From Microcaldota archaeon (GTDB lineage: Archaea > Micrarchaeota > Micrarchaeia > Anstonellales > VGKX01), in assembly GCA_021823945.1 (NCBI GenBank), contig JAKALW010000014.1, positions 1 to 11,198 of the forward strand: 11,198 bases of DNA, written 5' to 3'. Below are positions 6,539-11,198 of the stretch, in pieces. How positions within the stretch are numbered: the stretch's first letter is position 1; every line of letters begins with the position of its first letter. Below the pieces are notes generated by a model that saw nothing but the letters and a program-made list of their open reading frames with translations, was not told the origin of the DNA and made no database searches. The translations under genes and the position numbers were made by a program.

Positions 6539-7228
6539 TCACTCTATGACGAAGAGGTACTTCGCGAGCGTGACGAACTCTTCGCCGTCGCCTGCGAGCT
6601 TCGCCTCGGCGTCCATCGAGCCTTTCCTCTCGATGATTTCGACAAGCTTCGCTGTCTTGCCCCTGTGGTAGCCGCTTGTGACAAGGCACTTCGCGCCCGC
6701 CTGGAACTTCAATGTCTTTACAAGCTTCCTTGTCTTGAAGTCGTAGACAACGCTGTCGCAGACCTTGTAGTGGTTGTCGCCCGCGAAATTCCTGCCGTCG
6801 TGCGTGGTAATCATCGTTTTGCCGCCGTCGACAGTCCTCTTGGACGTAATCTTGCATATCTTTGAGACCGCGTTCTCCTTGCCGACCTCGCGCGCCGCAA
6901 GCTTCTTTGAGACAATGCCTATCTCATAGCTCTTGTCAGCCGGGACTATCGTGACCTTGTCCATTATGCCTACCGGGAAAGCCTCGTCGCGCACAGGCCT
7001 GCCGTCCACCATGACGTCGCCGCGCTTTATGACCTTCTTGGCCTCCCTCATGCCGTCGGCAAGCGACACGTGGTCGCGAAGCAGTATCCCGAGCGGGATA
7101 GCCTCTGCCGCCTTGTGCCCGCCTGGCGAGGATTTCTTCGTGAACGTGTAATCCTTCCTGCCTGAAACGCGCGCGTAGCTGGACGCGGCAAGCCTCTTTT
7201 GGTGGTGTGTTCCTCCTTTTGTAGCCAT
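6539..7228 (-). CDS. rps4e: Small-subunit ribosomal protein eS4 (S4e)
   Basis: eS4 is an archaeal/eukaryotic 30S protein unrelated to bacterial S4 except for a shared S4 RNA-binding domain. The 229-residue product has the N-terminal HHQKRLAASSYARVSGRKDYTFTKKSSPGGHKAAEAIPL region (8-46), an S4-like domain (about 47-93, LLRDHVSLADGMREAKKVIKRGDVMVDGRPVRDEAFPVGIMD), a central domain, and a KOW motif (about 176-200). The frame is open upstream, but the ATG at 7228 gives the conserved N-terminus and follows the rplX stop by only 4 nt. GAGATGAT, a partial Shine-Dalgarno match, lies just before it. Such close packing suggests translational coupling with rplX. Confidence 0.97.
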   Translation of the reverse strand: MATKGGTHHQKRLAASSYARVSGRKDYTFTKKSSPGGHKAAEAIPLGILLRDHVSLADGMREAKKVIKRGDVMVDGRPVRDEAFPVGIMDKVTIVPADKSYEIGIVSKKLAAREVGKENAVSKICKITSKRTVDGGKTMITTHDGRNFAGDNHYKVCDSVVYDFKTRKLVKTLKFQAGAKCLVTSGYHRGKTAKLVEIIERKGSMDAEAKLAGDGEEFVTLAKYLFVIE

Positions 7229-7232
7229 AAAA

Positions 7233-7592
7233 TCATCTCGAAATAACTTTCTTGCGGTCCGCTGTCCCGAAGTCGCCGTCAACGAGCACGACGACCTGCG
7301 GCCTGACGGACGCGAGCTTTTCCTCGCCCTTGGCGTTTCTGACAGTGACGCCTTCAATGTAAAGTGTATAGTCCTGGTAATCGACACTGGCGACTTTCCC
7401 GCTCCTGCCTGCGAACCTGCCCTTCACAACCTCGACTTTGTCGCCTTTGCGCACAAGCATTGCCCTTTTCTTTGTGGCAAGCTTGGCCTTGAGCTCGTCC
7501 GAGAGGTGGACGTGGAGCTCGGCTTTCCTTGCGTGGAGGGGCTTTGTGTAAAGCGCCTTCCTCTGCTTCCTTGCCTGTTTAGATTTTGCCAT
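7233..7592 (-). CDS. rplX: Large-subunit ribosomal protein uL24 (L24)
   Basis: uL24 is an early-binding 50S assembly protein near the peptide exit. The 119-residue product starts SKQARKQRKALYTKPLHARKAELHVHLSDELKAK, the archaeal/eukaryotic L26e-like N-terminus, followed by a KOW domain (about 47-80: VRKGDKVEVVKGRFAGRSGKVASVD) and the IEGVTVRNAKGEEKLASVRPQVVVLV block. The ATG at 7592 has AAGGTG seven bases upstream. It follows rplN by 21 nt and precedes rps4e by 4 nt. Confidence 0.96.
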   Translation of the reverse strand: MAKSKQARKQRKALYTKPLHARKAELHVHLSDELKAKLATKKRAMLVRKGDKVEVVKGRFAGRSGKVASVDYQDYTLYIEGVTVRNAKGEEKLASVRPQVVVLVDGDFGTADRKKVISR

Positions 7593-7613
7593 CGTGAAAC
7601 ACCTTTATGAAAA

Positions 7614-8012
7614 TTACATCACAGCGGCGGCGATTGCGGACACCTTTGGGTACCTTTCGGCAACCTCGCGCGCAACGCAGCCCTTGATTTCAGTCCCGAC
7701 AGGCAAGCCCTGGTCGTCTATCAGCACGCAGGCGTTGTCCTCGAACTGGATGTGGACGCCGTTTGGGCGCCTGAATTCCTTCTTCTGCCTGACTATGACC
7801 GCCTTGACGACTTTCTTCCTCATGGCGGGCGTGCCCTTCTTCACCGCGACCGTGACAATGTCGCCGACGCCGACTTTCGGGTACAAGGCGCGCTTGCCCT
7901 TCATCTTCTTCGCGCCAATTATCCCGACGATTTTAGCGCCGGAGTTGTCAACGCACTGCATGATGGTGCCGTTTGTCAGGCCCTTTGTGACTGTTGATGT
8001 CAAACCTTTCAT
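7614..8012 (-). CDS. rplN: Large-subunit ribosomal protein uL14 (L14)
   Basis: uL14 lies at the subunit interface of the 50S particle and is among the most conserved ribosomal proteins. The 132-residue product shows MKGLTSTVTKGLTNGTIMQCVDNSGAKIVGIIGAKK at the N-terminus, VGDIVTVAVKKGTPAMRKKVVKAVIVRQKKEFRRPNGVHIQFEDNACVLID in the middle (about 47-97) and a C-terminal GTEIKGCVAREVAERYPKVSAIA block, all diagnostic for archaeal L14. The ATG at 8012 has GAGGGAT four bases upstream. It is 34 nt after rpsQ and 21 nt before rplX. Confidence 0.97.
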   Translation of the reverse strand: MKGLTSTVTKGLTNGTIMQCVDNSGAKIVGIIGAKKMKGKRALYPKVGVGDIVTVAVKKGTPAMRKKVVKAVIVRQKKEFRRPNGVHIQFEDNACVLIDDQGLPVGTEIKGCVAREVAERYPKVSAIAAAVM

Positions 8013-8046
8013 CGCAATCCCTCAATCCCTTGAAATCCCATTTAGC

Positions 8047-8361
8047 TTACTGGGTCTTCTTTTTCTTGTTGGCTTCCTCGCCTTTCCTTGAGAGTATCTC
8101 AACCACTGTCCACGCGACGGTCTTTGAGATTTTCCTGCACTCCGCAATCCTTACAAGGTCGCCTACTTTCGCCTTCAGGCCTTCCGGGTTGTGCGCCGGA
8201 ATCCTGCTTTTCCTGCGCGCGTACCTTTTGTATTTGGCAATGTACTGCAAGGCGTCTTTTTCGACAACCACAGTCTTCTTCATCCTGTCGGACACCACTG
8301 TGCCAACGGATGTGTGCCCGCGGACAGACAGCGGGGTTTCGCCGATTTTGATCGTTTCCAT
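8047..8361 (-). CDS. rpsQ: Small-subunit ribosomal protein uS17 (S17)
   Basis: uS17 is an OB-fold protein that binds 16S rRNA early in 30S assembly. The 104-residue product contains VRGHTSVGTVVSDRMKKTVVVEKDALQYIAKYKRYARRKSRIPAHNPEGLKAKVGDLVRIAECRKISKTVAWTVVEIL, covering almost the whole protein with the archaeal S17 signature (PAHNP, GDLVRIAECRKISKT). The C-terminus ends in a short lysine tail. The ATG at 8361 has CGGTG seven bases upstream. It lies 32 nt after rnp1, the usual archaeal neighbour. Confidence 0.96.
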   Translation of the reverse strand: METIKIGETPLSVRGHTSVGTVVSDRMKKTVVVEKDALQYIAKYKRYARRKSRIPAHNPEGLKAKVGDLVRIAECRKISKTVAWTVVEILSRKGEEANKKKKTQ

Positions 8362-8393
8362 CAGATTTCACCGCAATTCAATTTCATTTCCAC

Positions 8394-8666
8394 TTACTTT
8401 TTCGGCCTCTCTTCAGGCCTTGAACATATATCTTTCCCGTCTATTCTCCCAAGGGGCTTCCCGCCTCGCGAAAACTCGAATCCGCACGCGTTCTTCGGCA
8501 CTGTCCGGGTTTCCCCTCCCTTGCCCTCAAGCACGAGCGTGTTTAACGTATCGCGCACCACGATGCCGTGCACGCCTACCAGGCCCGCACCAGCGCTTTT
8601 CACCACGCGGCATTCAAGCCCGATGAGGCAAAGCCTTTCCAGGCCCGTGTCCGAGTTTTCGCCCAT
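8394..8666 (-). CDS. rnp1: Ribonuclease P protein component 1 (Rpp29/Pop4)
   Basis: Rpp29 is an RNA-binding protein subunit of archaeal RNase P, which trims the 5' leader of precursor tRNAs; it pairs with Rpp21. The 90-residue product matches the Sm-like barrel of the family: LIGLECRVVKSAGAGLVGVHGIVVRDTLNTLVLEG (about 14-48), then the TVPKNACGFEF strand (about 55-65). It is at the short end of the archaeal range. Its place between SUI1 and rpsQ is standard in many archaea and supports the call. The ATG at 8666 has AAGGG a few bases upstream, a modest Shine-Dalgarno match, and follows the SUI1 gene by 28 nt. Confidence 0.9.
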   Translation of the reverse strand: MGENSDTGLERLCLIGLECRVVKSAGAGLVGVHGIVVRDTLNTLVLEGKGGETRTVPKNACGFEFSRGGKPLGRIDGKDICSRPEERPKK

Positions 8667-8694
8667 GCGATTTCCCTTGGTATAAGGTTTCCCT

Positions 8695-9009
8695 TCATGC
8701 CCTCGCGGACACCTCTATGTTTTCAGCGGGGTAACCGATTGATGCCAAGAGCGCCTTTATCTTCCTCTTGTGGTCCCCCTGCAGGACAATCACGCCGTCT
8801 TTCGCAGTCCCGCCGCAGGCGAGCTTCTGCTTGAGTTCCTTTGCCGTGTCCTCTATCTTGGCATTGTCTATGCCTTCGATGACTGTCACGAGCTTCTTGA
8901 ACTTCTTCTTGGTTGTGTACGCCACTATCCTCTGGACTTCCTCCTTCTCAAGGATGTCGCAGGCGCATATGTCCTTTATCAGTCCGCATTTTGGGCAAAT
9001 TTCAGGCAA
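8695..9009 (-). CDS. Translation initiation factor aIF1 (SUI1 family)
   Basis: This is the archaeal homologue of eIF1, which binds the 30S P-site region and enforces correct start-codon selection. The 104-residue product has an N-terminal cysteine cluster (C5, C8, C15, C17: ICPKCGLIKDICAC) and the SUI1 domain (about 36-101) with KKKFKKLVTVIEGID, LKQKLACGGTAKDGVIVLQGDHKRKIKALLASIGYPAENIEV. The GGTAKDG element is the family hallmark. The start is a TTG at 9009: it gives the conserved MPEICPKCG N-terminus and has GAGGTG seven bases upstream. Its first 8 bases overlap the end of rpmC, so translation of the two is probably coupled. Position between rpmC and rnp1 is common in archaea. Confidence 0.95.
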   Translation of the reverse strand: MPEICPKCGLIKDICACDILEKEEVQRIVAYTTKKKFKKLVTVIEGIDNAKIEDTAKELKQKLACGGTAKDGVIVLQGDHKRKIKALLASIGYPAENIEVSARA

Positions 9010-9337
9010 CCTTTTTCACCTCTTTCTCCTTTTTGGAGACTGTTTTTTCCTGCTCGGGAGCCTTGGCCGCAGGGACTGGCGCGGCAGCCGGGGCCGCCTT
9101 GCCCATCTTTTTCTTGTCCTTCACGTCCTTGTTTATCCCGAGCTTCCTTTCATGCAAGATTGTGAGTATCCTCGACACAGTAATCCTAAGCTCGCTTATC
9201 CTGCCTGGGTTTGTCGCCCTGCCTCCTGTCTTCACGAGGCCGATTTCGCGGTTCAGCTCGCCTTTGAGCTGGACAAGCCTCTCGAAGAGGGTTGCGTTGT
9301 CAAGTGACCTTACGTCTGATTTGCGAAGAATTGCCAT
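9002..9337 (-). CDS. rpmC: Large-subunit ribosomal protein uL29 with long C-terminal tail
   Basis: uL29 is a small helical-hairpin protein at the peptide exit of the 50S subunit, where chaperones and the signal recognition particle dock. The core (residues 1-70) includes ATLFERLVQLKGELNREIGLVKTGGRATNPGRISELRITVSRILTILHERK, the archaeal L29 signature. The product has 111 residues, against about 65-70 usual, because of a low-complexity Ala/Pro then Lys/Glu tail (about 71-111). The ATG at 9337 is preferred to an in-frame GTG at 9346, which lies within the AGGTG Shine-Dalgarno sequence. The gene follows rpsC by 90 nt and overlaps the aIF1 gene by 8 nt. Confidence 0.95.
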   Translation of the reverse strand: MAILRKSDVRSLDNATLFERLVQLKGELNREIGLVKTGGRATNPGRISELRITVSRILTILHERKLGINKDVKDKKKMGKAAPAAAPVPAAKAPEQEKTVSKKEKEVKKVA

Positions 9338-9349
9338 ATTTTGCACACC

Positions 9350-9359
9350 TGTTTATCTA
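9350..9359 (-). promoter_or_regulatory. TAGATAAACA leader motif upstream of rpmC
   Basis: The minus-strand 10-mer TAGATAAACA runs directly into the AGGTG Shine-Dalgarno sequence of rpmC and starts right after the distal arm of a hairpin. The identical 10-mer occurs in the same setting before rplR (3858-3849). Its function is unknown. Confidence 0.4.
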
Positions 9360-9400
9360 TTTGTAATTTCTATAATCCAACCTTTCGGTTCCATTACAAA
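9360..9400 (-). repeat. Nested stem-loop with GAAA tetraloop in the rpmC leader
   Basis: On the transcript, TTTGTAAT (9400-9393) pairs with ATTACAAA (9367-9360) in a perfect eight-base-pair outer stem. Inside, AACC-GAAA-GGTT (9390-9379) forms a four-base-pair stem capped by a GNRA-type tetraloop. This looks like a folded mRNA leader element. Known GNRA loops often make tertiary or protein contacts, but no known family is recognised here. Confidence 0.5.
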
Positions 9401-9402
9401 TC

Positions 9403-9430
9403 TGAAAAAATTCTTATTTGAATTTTTTCA
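9403..9430 (-). terminator. Perfect A/T-rich hairpin with T6 tract at the end of rpsC
   Basis: TGAAAAAATTC (9403-9413) and GAATTTTTTCA (9420-9430) form a perfect 11-base-pair stem with a six-base loop. The rpsC stop codon is the first three bases of the structure on the transcript. The distal arm carries six T, which is a plausible archaeal termination signal. Because essential genes follow, it may be a partial terminator or a 3'-end stabilising hairpin. Confidence 0.5.
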
Positions 9431-10138
9431 TCTCCTTCTGTACTGCCTCGGGGCCTGCGCCATCTTGGGCTGCTCCTTCTCGACAGTCTCGCGAGGCGCC
9501 CTGTTGACGTCCTCCGCAGCGGAAATGGTCTTTGGCAGCGCGACTTTCTCGCCGGGCTTCTTGTCCGGGAAAACCGTTCCGGGCTGGACTATCCTGACGA
9601 GAACGCCGATTGCGCCCGACTTCGGGTAGGCAGTGACATGGCCCTCGGTGACGAGCCTTGCGGGCTCGCCAGCCTTTGGAATATAACCCGCGAAGAGCCT
9701 TAGCCTTTTGGACCTGCCGCCCTTTGCCGCGATTTTTCCCGACGCAACTATCTCAGCTCCGAGCGCGCCGGCATCCATGATTTCTTTCAATAGGAAGTGG
9801 AGGATTGCCCTGACTTTCTTGCCGGTCTCGATGTACCTGCACGCCTTCTTCGCCATGAGCCTTGGATGGAGACTTTCGTTTCGGACCTCTATGACAGAAA
9901 GTTGCGGGTTGTCTATCTTGAATATGTTATGTATGTTGTTTGTGAGGTCCTGGATAGTCTTGCCTTTCCTGCCAATGACCCTGCCCGGGTTTGTCACCTC
10001 GACAGCTATCCTAGTGACTACGGGCGTCCTCTGTATCTCGACTGAGGAGAAGCCTGCCTTGTCAAGCTCTTTCTCGAGGTAGTTCGACACCTTGTACCTT
10101 GTGATGGCGTCTTCGATGAATTTCTTTTCAATTCCCAT
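9428..10138 (-). CDS. rpsC: Small-subunit ribosomal protein uS3 (S3)
   Basis: uS3 forms part of the mRNA entry tunnel of the 30S subunit and helps unwind mRNA. The 236-residue product has an N-terminal KH domain (about 17-90) with the GRKG loop at 56-59 (PGRVIGRKGKTIQDL), then the C-terminal S3 domain with HPRLMAKKACRYIETGKK, GALGAEIVASGKIAAKGGRSKRLRLFAGYIPKAG (about 91-157). The last 30 or so residues are a charged, proline-rich tail ending in RQYRRR. The ATG at 10138 gives the conserved MGIEKKFI start; an in-frame TTG at 10153 would add five residues but is unlikely. Its Shine-Dalgarno sequence is weak (GATGTGA). It follows rplV by 24 nt. Confidence 0.97.
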   Translation of the reverse strand: MGIEKKFIEDAITRYKVSNYLEKELDKAGFSSVEIQRTPVVTRIAVEVTNPGRVIGRKGKTIQDLTNNIHNIFKIDNPQLSVIEVRNESLHPRLMAKKACRYIETGKKVRAILHFLLKEIMDAGALGAEIVASGKIAAKGGRSKRLRLFAGYIPKAGEPARLVTEGHVTAYPKSGAIGVLVRIVQPGTVFPDKKPGEKVALPKTISAAEDVNRAPRETVEKEQPKMAQAPRQYRRR

Positions 10139-10162
10139 AAATGTCACATCCAATCATTAGAG

Positions 10163-10804
10163 TTACTGCTTCATTGTCGTGGACTGCGCCTTCCTTTCGC
10201 GCTTGTTCTCGACTTTGGAGTCGCCCGCCATCAGCTTCGGGGCTTCCTGCTTCTTCGCCTCGGCGGCAGCCTTCTCTGCCTGTTTTGCTTCTGCCTTCTT
10301 CTCGGGCTGTGGCGCTGTCGTTGCCGCAACAGGCGCCTTCTTCTCGACAGCCTTTGCGGGGGTCGTCTCCTCAAGCACAATCTCTACTATAGCCGTCTCG
10401 TAGTTCTGCCTTGTCCACCTGCCCTTCGCAGCAACGCGCGGGTAGGTCGTCTGCTTGTTCGCCGAAGCGTGCTTGACCTTTGTCTGGCCAAGCCCGAGCC
10501 TCTGCGCGTTCGCATGTGCGTTTTTGAGTACGCCCAGTATGAGCGAAGCCGCCTTGACCGGGTATTTGCCCTTCCTGCCGCCAAGCTCCTCCCTGTGGCC
10601 CATCTTCTTGTTGTTGGCCGTGTAGAGGATTGGCATATCGCCCCTTGACGCTATCTCAAGGAGCGCAATCGCGTCCTCCGTGGCCTTGTACCTTATGTTG
10701 GAGCAGACCGCAACCGCGTGCTTGTAGGATATGTTGATATCCTCGCCTTTCGCCTTTGCGTATTTCTTCTCAGGTTGGAATTCGAATGCGTATGCCATAG
10801 CCAT
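10163..10804 (-). CDS. rplV: Large-subunit ribosomal protein uL22 with long C-terminal tail
   Basis: uL22 lines the nascent-peptide exit tunnel with a beta-hairpin and is an assembly protein. The core (about 1-146) has the archaeal signature blocks YKHAVAVCSNIRYKATEDAIALLE, the MGHREELGGRKGKYPVKAASLILGVLKNAHANA segment (68-100) and RWTRQNYETAIVEIVLEE near 129-146. The product is 213 residues, while archaeal relatives are usually about 150-160. The extra length is an Ala/Lys/Glu-rich low-complexity tail (about 147-213). The first ATG (10804) has AGTGAT upstream; a second in-frame ATG lies two codons later. The gap to rpsS is only 4 nt, so coupling is likely. Confidence 0.96.
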   Translation of the reverse strand: MAMAYAFEFQPEKKYAKAKGEDINISYKHAVAVCSNIRYKATEDAIALLEIASRGDMPILYTANNKKMGHREELGGRKGKYPVKAASLILGVLKNAHANAQRLGLGQTKVKHASANKQTTYPRVAAKGRWTRQNYETAIVEIVLEETTPAKAVEKKAPVAATTAPQPEKKAEAKQAEKAAAEAKKQEAPKLMAGDSKVENKRERKAQSTTMKQ

Positions 10805-10808
10805 AACA

Positions 10809-11198
10809 TCACTTCAGCGGGATGAACTTCGAGCCTCTTGTTGCGCCTACGCCCGGGCCAGAGTGCAATACCCTGCCTGTCGTGTGCGCGAAGTCTCCAA
10901 GCCTGTATCCTATCTTGTCTACCGTTATCGGGACGATCTTGTACTCCTTGCCGTTGTGCACGCCAAAGGTCAAGCCGAGCCACTCGGGGACAATTACCGC
11001 CTCCCTCGCGTGCGTCTTGATTGTCTTTGCGGGGTTGGCCTTTTTCTTGGCCGCGACCCTCTTTATGAAAGCGCGTATCACGTACGACTTGTTGGACATA
11101 GCGCGTTTCAATGCGCGCCTTGCCCTTGAAGTCAGAAGAGGGTACGAGTCCTCGATGCTCATGCCGGCAAGTTCCTGTTCGGTCTTGCCGCGGTATGT
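10809..11198 (-). CDS. rpsS: Small-subunit ribosomal protein uS19 (S19), 5' end outside window
   Basis: uS19 lies in the 30S head and contacts tRNA and uS13. The frame runs off the right edge: upstream of an internal ATG (11162) it continues as TYRGKTEQELAG, which matches the YRG...LEEL segment near the start of archaeal S19, so the true start is beyond the window and the gene is partial here. The visible 129 codons include KPIRTH-like KTIKTHAREAVIVPEWLGLTFGVHNGKEYKIVPITVDKIGYRLGDFAHTTGR, and the C-terminal HSGPGVGATRGSKFIPLK signature. It precedes rplV by 4 nt; rplB (uL2) would be expected further upstream, outside the window. Confidence 0.95.
   Translation of the reverse strand, partial: TYRGKTEQELAGMSIEDSYPLLTSRARRALKRAMSNKSYVIRAFIKRVAAKKKANPAKTIKTHAREAVIVPEWLGLTFGVHNGKEYKIVPITVDKIGYRLGDFAHTTGRVLHSGPGVGATRGSKFIPLK

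Noticed and set aside
7229..7387. Upstream extension of the eS4 frame into rplX
   Set aside because: The 53 extra residues are an out-of-frame reading of rplX and the ATG at 7228 gives the conserved eS4 N-terminus.
9368..9378. TATA-like GGATTATAGAA before rpmC as a promoter
   Set aside because: No BRE-like sequence lies directly upstream and the predicted start would fall within the Shine-Dalgarno sequence. The bases are better explained as part of the stem-loop interior.
74..10403. Many long open frames on the plus strand across the window, some over 200 codons
   Set aside because: They lie opposite strongly supported ribosomal-protein genes and reflect the codon bias of those genes. None shows a recognisable family or a plausible ribosome binding site.
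1..11198. Mobile element, CRISPR array, tRNA or defence system within the cluster
   Set aside because: All gaps are 152 nt or shorter, gene order is canonical for archaea, and no direct-repeat array, transposase, integrase or tRNA-like cloverleaf is visible.

Overview
The window is a stretch of an archaeal S10–spc ribosomal-protein cluster, with every gene on the minus strand, so it reads from right to left. The archaeal assignment rests on gene content. Bacterial spc operons lack eS4, eL32, eL19, the SUI1/aIF1 factor and the RNase P subunit Rpp29, and all of these lie here in the usual archaeal order. A phylum cannot be named from the sequence alone. The alanine/lysine tails on several proteins are lineage-specific traits that could help place it.

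In transcription order the genes are rpsS (uS19, cut by the right edge), rplV (uL22), rpsC (uS3), rpmC (uL29), SUI1/aIF1, rnp1 (Rpp29), rpsQ (uS17), rplN (uL14), rplX (uL24), rps4e, rplE (uL5), rpsN (uS14), rpsH (uS8), rplF (uL6), rpl32e, rpl19e, rplR (uL18), rpsE (uS5), rpmD (uL30), rplO (uL15) and secY. That is 21 genes; all but rpsS are complete, and no foreign gene is inserted. Together they supply ribosomal subunits, a start-site selection factor, an RNase P protein and the central protein of the Sec translocon.

Most gaps are 4–41 nt, and most starts carry a GGTG-type Shine-Dalgarno sequence complementary to the archaeal 16S 3' end. Three gaps are larger: rpsC–rpmC (90 nt), rpl19e–rplR (59 nt) and rplO–secY (152 nt). 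By eye, these three hold the only T-tracts of six or more on the coding strand, each with an inverted repeat at or just after the upstream stop codon. Two of these gaps also share one layout: a hairpin, then TAGATAAACA, then the Shine-Dalgarno sequence. The third has three tandem hairpins and a BRE/TATA-like element before secY. The cluster is therefore probably split into about four segments by partial terminators, processing sites or internal promoters.

I see no new enzymatic or defence system. The unusual content is in these non-coding joints, in start-codon details and in protein tails.
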